Shown here: piece after piece, positions 16,496 to 25,600 of the stretch | Layout: each line of letters opens with the position of its first letter | How positions within the stretch are numbered: the stretch's first letter is position 1 | Source: Lachnospiraceae bacterium UBA3386 | GTDB taxonomy: Bacteria > Bacillota > Clostridia > Lachnospirales > Lachnospiraceae | Reading direction: 5' to 3' | DNA: 43,929 bases | Assembly: GCA_002358875.1 (NCBI GenBank) | Contig: DEPS01000019.1 | Span: 99,692-143,620, forward strand | Made by a program: the position numbers and the translations under genes | The notes under the pieces: model-generated | The model's input: only the letters and a program-made list of their open reading frames with translations | Databases searched by the model: none | Told to the model about the DNA's origin: nothing

Positions 16496-17197
16496 ATGAG
16501 CAAAAGAACCCTGATTATCACAGACATTCACGGCTGCTATGATGAGTGCCGCAAGCTTCTGGAAAAAATGCAGTTTGATGAGGAACAGGACACGCTGATC
16601 AATCTTGGAGATCTGGTCGACAGGGGCCCTAAGATCTATGAGACCTTTGAGTTTCTGCGGGGACTTAAGGACAGGATGAAAGAGCGCTGTATCCTGATCC
16701 GCGGAAATCATGAGCAGATGCTTCTGGATGCCGCTGCAAAGGGAGGCAGAAATAAAGATCTGTGGTATTATAACAGTGGAGAAAAGACTGTATTTTCTTT
16801 CATTAATCATAAACACAGGTATCAGGAATTCCTCGACTGGTTTGAGGATATGCCTCTGTATTACGCTGCGAAAGATTACAGCTGTGTCCACGCTTCCCTG
16901 TCTGATCCGGATCCGGTTGTAAACGATGCCAATACATTGATATGGGGGAGAGATACTGATTACAGCGGAAAGATCGTCATGACAGGTCATACTCCCTACC
17001 GGTCTCCTATCTATTTCCAGGGGGAGCGTTATGGAAAGATTCAGGAAGACGTCAGAACAATGCTGCCGGAAACGGGTATGATCGCCCTTGATACCGGCTG
17101 TGTATTCGGAAACAGACTTACAGGGATGGTCCTGTCGGAGGACGGGACATTTGTAGTAACTTCGGTTCCGTCCGGAGTAAAATTCGAACACAGATGA
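16496..17197 (+). CDS. PPP-family metallophosphatase
   Basis: A 233-residue calcineurin-like phosphoesterase related to bacterial PrpA/B and ApaH. The metal-binding motifs are in order: DIHGCYDE (residues ~9-16), GDLVDRG (~38-44), RGNHEQ (~68-73) and TGHTPYRSP (~162). Such enzymes act on phosphoproteins or dinucleoside polyphosphates; the sequence does not decide. It starts 60 bases after the barstar gene on the same strand and may be cotranscribed, though the ribosome site is weak. There is no signal peptide. Confidence 0.88.
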   Translation: MSKRTLIITDIHGCYDECRKLLEKMQFDEEQDTLINLGDLVDRGPKIYETFEFLRGLKDRMKERCILIRGNHEQMLLDAAAKGGRNKDLWYYNSGEKTVFSFINHKHRYQEFLDWFEDMPLYYAAKDYSCVHASLSDPDPVVNDANTLIWGRDTDYSGKIVMTGHTPYRSPIYFQGERYGKIQEDVRTMLPETGMIALDTGCVFGNRLTGMVLSEDGTFVVTSVPSGVKFEHR

Positions 17198-17313
17198 CCA
17201 GGATGGATGTATGAAAAGACTGAATCCGGGAAAAGTTTTTCATGCCGGATTTACGGAGGAGCGTCGGGCAATGATGTGCCCGAAAATGCATCAGGGATGA
17301 GGAAGAGAGTGCC

Positions 17314-18783
17314 ATGTCAGTAAATGTCGGAAAGAGAAAACATATCAAGAAGTCTGTTCTCCTGAGAAGACTCCAGGCAGCAGGCGCAATACTTTCACTC
17401 GTGCAGGCAGGTACAGCGGCTCTGTTTATTTATCTGCTGAACGGGACGGGAATGATTCCGTGGAATTATATTATGACGGCATTTGCTGTTCTTTCTGCCG
17501 CCCTTCTTCTTGTTATCATTCTTGTAAATATCCGAAATAAAAAGACAAGGATCGCAGCTGTTGTCTTAAGTGTGCTCATGATCATTGTTCAGCTTATAGG
17601 AAGCAGCTATCTGTACCGCACTATGAATATGCTCAGGAATGCGGAGAGCTCCTATAAAACAGATTATCTTGATTTTGTGGTCAGAAATGATGATCCTGCG
17701 ACTGAAATGAAGCAGATTGCAGGATATAGATTCGGTATTGTGGATGATCTGGCTTCGGATGAAAAGAATACCCTTCTTGAGACCATGAAACGGAGGACGG
17801 GACAGGAGATTACCTATCAGTCCTATACTACAGCGGTTGAAGCGGTCAGGGCGCTTCTGAACGGTGATGTGGATGTAGCAGTCTTTCGTGATGCCTACGC
17901 TCCTGTGCTCGAAGAGGTCATGGATTCCTACGCCACAGGAACACGCGTGGTCGATACATATGAGATCCGTACTCTGATGCAGTATGAGACGGTTGAACCC
18001 GGCGAGCCTTTTCATCTGCTGATCAGCGGTATAGATGTGAAGGGAGATATCACCCAGGCAAGCCGCAGCGACGTCAATATCATCGTAACGATCAATCCAA
18101 AGACGAAAAAGATTCTTATGACGACAACGCCCAGGGATTTTTATGTATATATTCCCGGTGTTTCAGGAGATCAGCGGGACAAGCTCACGCATGCCGGCAT
18201 ATACGGGGAGGATGCATCCATCCGCACTCTTGAGCAGCTGTACGGCATCGACATCACCTATTATGTGAGAGTAAACTTCACGACACTGATCGACATTGTG
18301 GATGCCATCGACGGCGTGGATGTGTGGTCGGATTATGACTATGACGCCTACACTGATTCAAAGGTCCACATCAGCAAGGGATGGAACCACCTGAACGGAA
18401 GACAGGCTCTTGCCTTCTGCCGCGAGCGCTTTACCTTCCCCGACGGAGATAATCAAAGAGGTAAGGATCAGGAGGCTGTCCTGAAGGCCATTATAGAAAA
18501 AGTCATGTCCCCTTCCCTCATTGTAAATGCCAGTGCCCTGATCGACAGCATGAAGGGCTCTTTCCAGACGGATCTTCCCGAGACCAAGATCGCCGAGCTG
18601 ATCAGCCAGCAGCTTTCGGAAGGGACGGACTGGCTGATCCTTCGTCAGGCGGCGGAGAGCGGCCCTTCAGGCCTGGAGTATACTTACTCCTCAGGAGGAA
18701 AGCTGTCCGTAACGTGGCCGAATGAATACAGTCTGAAGAAAAATACCGCAAGAATGAATATCATTCTGGACGAAAGACCATAA
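17314..18783 (+). CDS. LytR-CpsA-Psr family cell-wall glycopolymer ligase
   Basis: A 489-residue membrane protein of the LCP family, which attaches undecaprenyl-linked glycopolymers to peptidoglycan. There are three N-terminal hydrophobic segments (about 20-42, 48-70 and 80-100). An accessory extracytoplasmic domain (~120-220) has the look of a small periplasmic-binding fold (GYRFGIVDDLASDEKN, DVDVAVFRDAYA). The LCP domain (~228-415) shows ISGIDVKG, RSDVNIIVTINPKTKKILMTTTPRD and CRERFTFPDGDNQRGKDQE, with its conserved Arg and Asp residues. This fits the nearby envelope genes. Closed by the terminator at 18823. Confidence 0.93.
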   Translation: MSVNVGKRKHIKKSVLLRRLQAAGAILSLVQAGTAALFIYLLNGTGMIPWNYIMTAFAVLSAALLLVIILVNIRNKKTRIAAVVLSVLMIIVQLIGSSYLYRTMNMLRNAESSYKTDYLDFVVRNDDPATEMKQIAGYRFGIVDDLASDEKNTLLETMKRRTGQEITYQSYTTAVEAVRALLNGDVDVAVFRDAYAPVLEEVMDSYATGTRVVDTYEIRTLMQYETVEPGEPFHLLISGIDVKGDITQASRSDVNIIVTINPKTKKILMTTTPRDFYVYIPGVSGDQRDKLTHAGIYGEDASIRTLEQLYGIDITYYVRVNFTTLIDIVDAIDGVDVWSDYDYDAYTDSKVHISKGWNHLNGRQALAFCRERFTFPDGDNQRGKDQEAVLKAIIEKVMSPSLIVNASALIDSMKGSFQTDLPETKIAELISQQLSEGTDWLILRQAAESGPSGLEYTYSSGGKLSVTWPNEYSLKKNTARMNIILDERP

Positions 18784-18816
18784 TATCAGGGCTTATAGGA
18801 AAGCATCCCAATGACA

Positions 18817-18853
18817 CAAAAAAGCCTGCGCATTCAATGCGCAGGCTTTTTGT
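18817..18853. terminator. Bidirectional terminator between LCP and PAP2 genes
   Basis: Arms AGCCTGCGCATT (18823-18834) / AATGCGCAGGCT (18836-18847), perfect over 12 bp, with a T tract on the plus strand and a T6 on the minus strand. Confidence 0.93.
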
Positions 18854-18892
18854 ATTTTTTGTTTTTTTGCTATGAGAGGTTTATTCAACCGA

Positions 18893-19825
18893 CTACCTTA
18901 CGAAGGATCTGAGCGGGGCTGCGACAGGACGTCTGTTTCTGCGGTCTACGCCGATGAAAACAAAATCAAATCTGTAAACCAGTGCCCAGATGATAATAAA
19001 CAGGCCGCCGGCGATCACAACATCCGAAAAGGAATGCTGTTTGATCAACATGGTCGAAAGGATGATCAGAAATCCCTGAACAGTAATGGCTGTACGCCAG
19101 AAAAAGATGACCGGAGCACTGAAGGAATAACCTTTATCTGTCCTCCAATCCCAGTTCAAGGCGGCGGCAATAACTGCCAGGCTGTTGAAAACATGGATGC
19201 TCGGGGTCAGGTTGGTTGGCGTATCCGCAAGGTAAAGCATGCTGACCGCACGCGTAAAAACGTTGTCAGCGGGCATTGTCTCGGGGCGCAGCATGTGGAT
19301 ATTCGGAAAAACTATGGATACAGCGATAAAGATCGTCATGCCGATCACAAGGCAGGAACACAGCCTGTGATATGACTCCTCATGCATATGAAGGAGAAAG
19401 AAAGCGAAGCCGGATACATAAGGGAACCACAGCAGGTAAGGGATAACAAAAACCGGAATGAAAGGGATCCTGTCATCAACGGCTGTGTGTATGACCGTAT
19501 AATGAAGGCGGTTCCACTGCTCAATCAGGACAAAGGAAATCAGGTAGGCGGCCATGTAGGCAAGCATCGGAGTCAGAGTCCTGAATTTTTCCTCGGGAAG
19601 GAGCCATTCCGGAATAATATGATTTGAAAACAGCCGGAAACCCTGCCCGTTTTTCTTTGCTTCTTTTTTATTATTATTCTGCTTTTTTAACCCTGTTATA
19701 CCGTAATTATCTAACTTCGTCTCTGTCTGCGATTTTCTCAGATCATTTATCTGCGGTTTTCCAAGTGTTACTTTTTTTCCAAACATGCCGGCATCATTCT
19801 TATGAGGATCAAGAAAAGATACCAT
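18893..19825 (-). CDS. PAP2-family membrane phosphatase
   Basis: A 310-residue protein with a basic, Gln/Asn-rich cytoplasmic N terminus of ~85 residues followed by about six membrane segments. PAP2 motifs are visible: TPSIHVFNS near residue 208 (the PSxH motif) and KQHSFSDVVIAG near 263 (HxxxD). The usual KxxxxxxRP first motif is not clear. Members hydrolyse lipid phosphates such as undecaprenyl diphosphate, phosphatidate or phosphatidylglycerol-phosphate, or transfer inositol groups; the substrate here is undetermined. The start at 19823-19825 has GGAGGT seven bases upstream, whereas the frame can be extended only to a TTG that lies inside that ribosome site. Confidence 0.82.
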   Translation of the reverse strand: MVSFLDPHKNDAGMFGKKVTLGKPQINDLRKSQTETKLDNYGITGLKKQNNNKKEAKKNGQGFRLFSNHIIPEWLLPEEKFRTLTPMLAYMAAYLISFVLIEQWNRLHYTVIHTAVDDRIPFIPVFVIPYLLWFPYVSGFAFFLLHMHEESYHRLCSCLVIGMTIFIAVSIVFPNIHMLRPETMPADNVFTRAVSMLYLADTPTNLTPSIHVFNSLAVIAAALNWDWRTDKGYSFSAPVIFFWRTAITVQGFLIILSTMLIKQHSFSDVVIAGGLFIIIWALVYRFDFVFIGVDRRNRRPVAAPLRSFVR

Positions 19826-20053
19826 ATTTTGTACCTCCAAACGAAAATGATAGAAAATATCCGTTACAGGCAGCTTGTTAAACGGTAATGAAAACCTTCA
19901 AAACCATTGGAATGTTACCTCTTAATAGGAAAAAAGGCAAGAGATTTCTTCAAAATTCACAAAGTATTTAGATTAAGCATCGAAATACGGGCAAAATAAT
20001 ATGTGAATATCAATAAAAACACACTTTTAATATAAAAACTACAACATTTATAC

Positions 20054-20082
20054 TTGCGAAAAGAGATTCTTCTTGCTATACT
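20054..20082 (+). promoter_or_regulatory. glyA promoter
   Basis: TTGCGA (20054-20059), 17-base spacer, TATACT (20077-20082), giving a ~145-base leader. The leader holds a 12-base direct repeat ATATGCAATTTG at 20102-20113 and 20166-20177. No known riboswitch was recognised. The remainder of the 19826-20232 gap is AT-rich and should contain the minus-strand PAP2 promoter, but no clear one was found. Confidence 0.65.
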
Positions 20083-20232
20083 TCAAAATCGTGACGTTAA
20101 CATATGCAATTTGCGGCTTTCGTATACTGTCTGCTGCGTATGCTTACATGTCATTTATTGCTTTTATATGCAATTTGGATCGTGATTAATACAGAAAGTC
20201 AAACCAGATCATTGAAAACTCGGGAGGTCTAA

Positions 20233-21471
20233 ATGTATTCTATTGAAGAAGTCAGGAAGGTTGATCCGGAAATCGCCGCTGCGATCGAGCAGGAGGTTCA
20301 GCGTCAGAATGACCATATTGAACTGATCGCCTCAGAGAACTGGACCAGCAAAGCAGTCATGGCCGCTATGGGAAGTCCTCTTACCAACAAGTACGCGGAA
20401 GGTTATTCAGGAAAGCGCTATTATGGCGGATGCCAGGTGATCGACGTTGTAGAGACGATCGCGATCGAACGCGCCAAGAAGCTTTTCGGCTGTACCTACG
20501 CGAACGTTCAGCCGCACTCCGGCGCTTCCGCAAATCTTGCTGTGGAGTTTGCCATCTTAAAGCCCGGCGATACCCTCATGGGGATGAACCTCAACCAGGG
20601 CGGTCACCTCACACACGGAAGTCCTGCAAATATTTCCGGTACATATTATAATGTCGTTCCCTATGGCGTAGACGAAAACGGCTTTATCGATTATGACGAA
20701 TTAAAGCGCATCGCCATCGAGAAAAAGCCCAAAATGATCATCGCGGGCGCTTCTGCATACTGCAGGACGATCGATTTCAAAAAATTCCGTGAAGCTGCTG
20801 ACGCCTGCGGCGCAGTGCTGATGGCGGATATTGCCCACATTGCGGGCCTTGTTGCAGCGGGCATCCATCCCAGCCCCTTCCCTTATGCAGATGTTGTCAC
20901 GACGACGACTCACAAGACCCTGCGCGGTCCCCGCGGCGGCCTGATTCTTGCCATGGAGGAGACAGCGAAGAAGTACAACTTTAACAAGGCGGTCTTCCCG
21001 GGAACACAGGGTGGTCCTCTTGAGCACGTGATCGCAGCGAAGGCTGTCTGCTTCCAGGAGGCGCTGCAGCCCTCTTTCAGGACATATATGCAGCAGGTTG
21101 CAAAGAACGCGACAGCTCTCAGTGAGGGCCTCAAAAAGAGAGATGTAGACATCGTATCCGGCGGCACGGACAATCATCTGATGCTCGTGGATCTGACCAA
21201 AGAGGGTCTGACCGGCAAGGAAGTCGAAAAGTGGCTTGACGACGCGCATATCACTGCCAACAAGAACACCATCCCCAATGAGCAGCGCTCGCCCTTCGTG
21301 ACCAGCGGTATCCGTCTCGGCTCCCCCGCAGCTACTACGCGCGGACTTGTCGAGGAAGATATGGACCAGGTTGCCGAAGCGATTGCCCTCGTCATCAAGA
21401 AAAAGGAGGAAGGGATCGAGCCCGCTAAAGAGATCATCGCAAAGATCACTGCGAAATACCCTCTTTCCTGA
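20233..21471 (+). CDS. glyA: Serine hydroxymethyltransferase
   Basis: PLP enzyme that converts serine and tetrahydrofolate to glycine and methylene-tetrahydrofolate, the main one-carbon source. At 412 residues it has the standard length. ELIASENWTS and NKYAEGYSGKRYYGGC are at the N terminus, NVQPHSGASAN follows, and the PLP-binding lysine is Lys228 in TTTTHKTLRGPRGG. The start at 20233 follows a GGGAGG site. Monocistronic, between a good promoter and the terminator at 21558. Confidence 0.98.
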   Translation: MYSIEEVRKVDPEIAAAIEQEVQRQNDHIELIASENWTSKAVMAAMGSPLTNKYAEGYSGKRYYGGCQVIDVVETIAIERAKKLFGCTYANVQPHSGASANLAVEFAILKPGDTLMGMNLNQGGHLTHGSPANISGTYYNVVPYGVDENGFIDYDELKRIAIEKKPKMIIAGASAYCRTIDFKKFREAADACGAVLMADIAHIAGLVAAGIHPSPFPYADVVTTTTHKTLRGPRGGLILAMEETAKKYNFNKAVFPGTQGGPLEHVIAAKAVCFQEALQPSFRTYMQQVAKNATALSEGLKKRDVDIVSGGTDNHLMLVDLTKEGLTGKEVEKWLDDAHITANKNTIPNEQRSPFVTSGIRLGSPAATTRGLVEEDMDQVAEAIALVIKKKEEGIEPAKEIIAKITAKYPLS

Positions 21472-21557
21472 ACCGCATAAAAGCGAAAACGCCGCTTTAT
21501 TTCCGTAACACGGCAGATCCTTCTTCTTGCCTGCTGCGTTTTGAAATAGAAGCATCA

Positions 21558-21597
21558 CCCCCTTGGAGGTATTTCCTTCAGGGGGGATTTTTGTTTT
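21558..21597 (+). terminator. glyA terminator
   Basis: Stem CCCCCT (21558-21563) / AGGGGG (21580-21585) followed by ATTTTTGTTTT. Confidence 0.85.
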
Positions 21598-21722
21598 CAG
21601 GATTGAAGGATCCGGGAAGATGGGAGCATCATGAGAGAAGTAGATCAATTTGGCGGACCAGCCTGAAATTGTTCTAATATGTCTGAAAATAGAGAAAATA
21701 TAGATTTAAACAAAATTAATGA

Positions 21723-21751
21723 TTGACAATTAAGTAAATTATATCTATAAT
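21723..21751 (+). promoter_or_regulatory. Perfect consensus sigma-A promoter
   Basis: TTGACA (21723-21728), 17-base spacer, TATAAT (21746-21751): both boxes and the spacing match the consensus exactly. No convincing coding sequence starts downstream before the terminators at 22439 and 22529. Confidence 0.85.
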
Positions 21752-21757
21752 ATACAC

Positions 21758-22500
21758 ATAAAGTACTTCAAGAAAAGGTGACGAGAAGTTCACCAATCAT
21801 TCTTTTATCTACACAATGCCTCCTGATCAGGCAGAAACGGATAGACGTTCAGTTCCACAGAGCTGTTCATATGGGAGCTGTTTCAAAGAACAGTTCCGCA
21901 GGAGGATAATCAAAGAAAACCTTGTTTTCCTGATTTCTCCCATAATGATCCGTTTTCCTGGCACGAACTATATTGTGAAAGATGAAAAGAAGAAAGGAAG
22001 GTACACTTCACCGGAAGCGTTAGACAACATCTCACAGTTACAATTGAATATGATCCGCAATTGAGTACGAAATAAGAGAAGTGATGATTTCTCGCATCGG
22101 ACATTTTGAAGGATCGCAGTACCGATCAATTAATGGACCGGACGAATAAAAACCTGATAAAGCCTGAATCGGAAACCGGAAAGATGCAGGATGGGAATTT
22201 GAATGGAACAGTTCATTTTCGGATTATCGCATCGATCAAATAGTAGAGGAAGGATTTTTAAAAGGTAAGTTTCGAAAGGAGTTGCATTTTTTGTAAGGAC
22301 TGCAGGTTCGGAGAAAGCACCGGAGAGTGCAGCAGGTTCTGATCGGACATCACAGTACAATCAGTACAAAAGAAAAAGGGAAAGAGAGCGGAGAGCCAGA
22401 CAATAAGGAGGGCAAGTCCATTGGATGGTGTTAGCTAGGGAAGAGTATTCGTCGAAGTAAGACCGTTGGAAAAGACGGCAGATGAATACTCTTCCTTTTG
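21758..22500 (+). ncRNA. Candidate long structured non-coding RNA
   Basis: This ~740-base stretch follows a perfect promoter and ends in a strong hairpin. The longest reading frames (82 residues or fewer) have no ribosome site and no recognisable protein features. Several local hairpins can be drawn: GGTGA/TCACC just after the start, GGAGCTGTT/AACAGTTCC near 21876-21899 with one G-U pair, GAGAA/TTCTC near 22077, GATCG/CGATC near 22113 and GCAC/GTGC near 22310. A ribosome site followed by a five-codon frame (TTG at 22421) sits just before the final hairpin. It matches no tmRNA, RNase P or 6S features I know. It could instead be a decayed gene or mobile element remnant. Confidence 0.4.
22439..22499 (+). 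terminator. Long hairpin ending the candidate RNA
   Basis: 15-bp stem GGAAGAGTATTCGTC (22439-22453) / GATGAATACTCTTCC (22481-22495), one G-U pair, with an inner CCGT/ACGG stem, followed by only T4. A T7 run begins nine bases later. Confidence 0.65.
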
Positions 22501-22528
22501 CTGTGCCTTTTTTTGCTGATATCGAGTG

Positions 22529-22580
22529 AAAAAAGCTGCACTTTCCCGGTCCGGTGAGGAGAGGAAAGAGCAGCCCTTTT
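22529..22580. terminator. Bidirectional terminator before the activase gene end
   Basis: Stem GCTGCACTTTCC (22535-22546) / GGAAAGAGCAGC (22563-22574) with a single A-A mismatch, CCTTTTT on the plus side and T6 on the minus side. It can stop both the candidate RNA and the activase transcript. Confidence 0.8.
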
Positions 22581-22668
22581 TCTTTTGTATACTTTTATCT
22601 GATCCTGCTGCCGGTTTTAGTATCATATTATCGGACAGCAGAACTTATGATTAAAAGGTTTTGCAGGA

Positions 22669-25600
22669 TTATTTTCCGGAAGATTTCTTCCTGAAAAGCG
22701 GTTTTCCGAAAAATGTTCTTCCAAAAGCAGCTTTTCTGCCTGGAGCCGTATCTGAAGAAGGTTCTTCAACAGGAGGAACGCAGCCGATGGAGGCGTGGTC
22801 GCTGTCGATTTCCGGTCCGGCTGCCAGGGAAGCAGGGGAGTCTGTCATTCCGGATCCTGTGATGCTTTCTGATGAGGATCCGGTCTTTTCTTCCCCTCCG
22901 GTGGTGCTGCCGGGATATTCGCCCCGTTTTTTCTTTTCCAGGTTCTTCTGGGCGGTGGCGAGCATGAGTTTGATGCGGTTTAACTGATTTACTTCGCTGG
23001 CTCCTGGATCATAGTCGATGGCGGCAATGTTGGCCAGGGGGTATTCCCTGCGTATAGCCTTTATGACGCCCTTGCCGACGACGTGGTTGGGAAGGCAGCC
23101 GAAGGGCTGGATGCAGACGATGTTTTCCACGCCGTCCTGTATAAGTTCAACCATTTCGCCGGTAAGAAACCAGCCCTCTCCGGTCTCGTTGCCGATAGAT
23201 ACTATGGGCTCGGCAAATTTCACAAGGCTGTAAATGCTTGCAGGCGCTTCAAAGTGTCTGCTCTTTTCATATTCACGGTAGATGGGTCTAAGGGCAGCCT
23301 CGATGGCACGGATTCCCAGCGTGCTCTTCATGGCTGTTTTTTTACTGGTACCCAGGTTTTCAGCCTTATAGACCTGGTTGTAGAAGCAGTAGAGCATAAA
23401 TCCCATAAGATCAGGGACAGAAGCCTCTGCGCCTTCCTGTTCTAGGAGGTCGACCAGGTAATTATTCGCGGCGGGCGCGTATTTTACCAGGATCTCACCG
23501 ACGATGCCCACACGGGGGCGGCGCTCCTCACGGATGGGGATGGAGTCGAAATCGCGGATCATCTGCCTGGCCAGACGCTGTACCTTTGGAAGGTTCAGGC
23601 CGTTGGTCTTTGTCAGGAAATCGGTGCAGATCTGCAGCCATTTCTTGTGTTTGGCTTCGACCATGCCCTTTTTGAGCTCGTAGGGCCTCATGCGGTAGAT
23701 GCAGCGCATCATGACATCGCCGAAGACGATAGCGTAGGCAGCCCGGGTGATGAGCTTTAGGTCGAGCTTGAATCCGGGGTTGTTTTCGAGTCCGGACATG
23801 TTGACGGAGACCACGGGAATCTGGCCCATTCCGGCTTTTGCCAGGGCACGCCGGATAAAGCCCACATAGTTGGAGGCGCGGCAGCCGCCCCCGGTCTGGG
23901 TCATCAGGACTGCTGTACTGTTGACATCATACTGGCCTGAGTCCAGGGCCTCCATGATCTGGCCGACCACAAAGAGGGAGGGATAACAGGCATCGTTGTT
24001 GACATATTTGAGGCCGAAATCGACCGCCCGGCGATTGTCGTTTGGAAGAACGACCAGGTTGTATCCACAGGCACGAACTGCCGGCTCAAGCATGTCGAAG
24101 TGTATGGGAGACATCTGAGGGCACAGGATCGTGTAATTTTTGCGCATGTTTTCCGTGAATGCGACTTTTTCGACCGCTGTCGAGCGGACCGTACGCTTTG
24201 TGTTTTTCGCGTCGCGGATCCGGATGGCGGCGATCAGCGAACGGACGCGGATCCGGGCGCTGCCCAGGTTGTTGACCTCATCGATCTTCAGGCAGGTATA
24301 GATCTTGTCAGAGCCTGCAAGGATGTCGTTTACCTGATCTGTCGTGACGGCATCTATACCGCAGCCAAAGGAATTGAGCTGGATCATCTCCAGATCGTCG
24401 CGCAGGCGCACGTAATTTGCGGCTGCATAGAGACGGGAGTGGTACATCCACTGGTCCAGGACGGTGATTGGCCGGTCCGGTGTGGAAAGGTGGGAGATGG
24501 AGTCCTCGGAGAGAACACAGATGCCGTAGGAGGTGATCATCTCCGGGATCCCGTGATTGATCTCCGGGTCAATGTGGTAGGGACGGCCTGCCAGGACGAT
24601 GCCCTTTACATGGTTTTCCTCCATGTAGCGGAGAATCTCCTCGCCCTTTCTGCGGATATCGACACGGGACTGCTCGAGCTCCTCCCAGCCCGCAGCGCAG
24701 GCCTCGCGGATCTCATCCGCCGGGATCTCACTGCCAAACTCCCTGAGCAGGGCGTCAGTGATGGTGCGAAGGCTTGTAAAGGCCATGAAAGGGTTGCGGA
24801 AAGCGATTTTTCCTTCCGTGATCTCCTCCACGTTATTGCGGATGTTCTCCGGATAGGAGGTGACGATCGGGCAGTTGTAGTGGTTGTCCGAGGATGCAAA
24901 TTCCGACCTCTCATAGAAAAGGGAAGGGTAGAAGATAAAATCCACCCCCTTATTGATGAGCCACATGACATGCCCGTGGGCGATCTTTGCCGGATAGCAG
25001 GCGGACTCGCTTGGAATGGATTCGATACCCATCTCGTAGATCTGGTGGGTCGAGAGAGGGGACAGCACTACCCGGTATCCGAGTTTTGTGAAAAAGACTG
25101 CCCAGAAGGGATAGTCTTCATACATGTTGAGAACACGGGGAATGCCGACTGTCCCGCGGGGAGCCTGGCTGGGGGGAAGAGGACGGTAGCCGAAGATCCT
25201 GCCCAGCTTGTATTTGTACATATTGGGAAGGTTATTCCGCACGGCCTCTTTTCCGAGACCTCTCTCGCAGCGGTTTCCGGAAATAAAGAGACGCTCGGAA
25301 GCGGAGCTGTCTCCTGCAGCATCAGTAGAAAGATCGCCGGTGTCCGCACGAAGGGCTTTGGAGGATTTTCCGGTTCTTTCCAGGGCGGCTCCGCGAGCCT
25401 TTCCTGCAGTCTCCATGGCGGCTTCTCGGGCTCTGTCAGCAGTCTCTTTTGCTGTTTCACGTACTTTTCCGACAGTCTCCAGGGCGGATTCACGGGCTTT
25501 CTCCGCCGTCTCGCGGACTTTTTCGGCAGCCCCGCCTACAGGAGATCCTTCGATCGCCTTCGCGGCTTTTTCCGTCGTTTCCAGTGCGGATTCACGTGCT

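Noticed and set aside
18893..19840. TTG start at 19840 for the PAP2 gene
   Set aside because: The TTG is within the GGAGGT ribosome site of the ATG at 19825.
20701..21648. 315-codon minus-strand reading frame
   Set aside because: Antisense to glyA and running through its terminator.
21816..22064. 82-codon reading frame in the glyA-activase gap
   Set aside because: No ribosome site, no recognisable domain, and it lies in the hairpin-rich candidate RNA.
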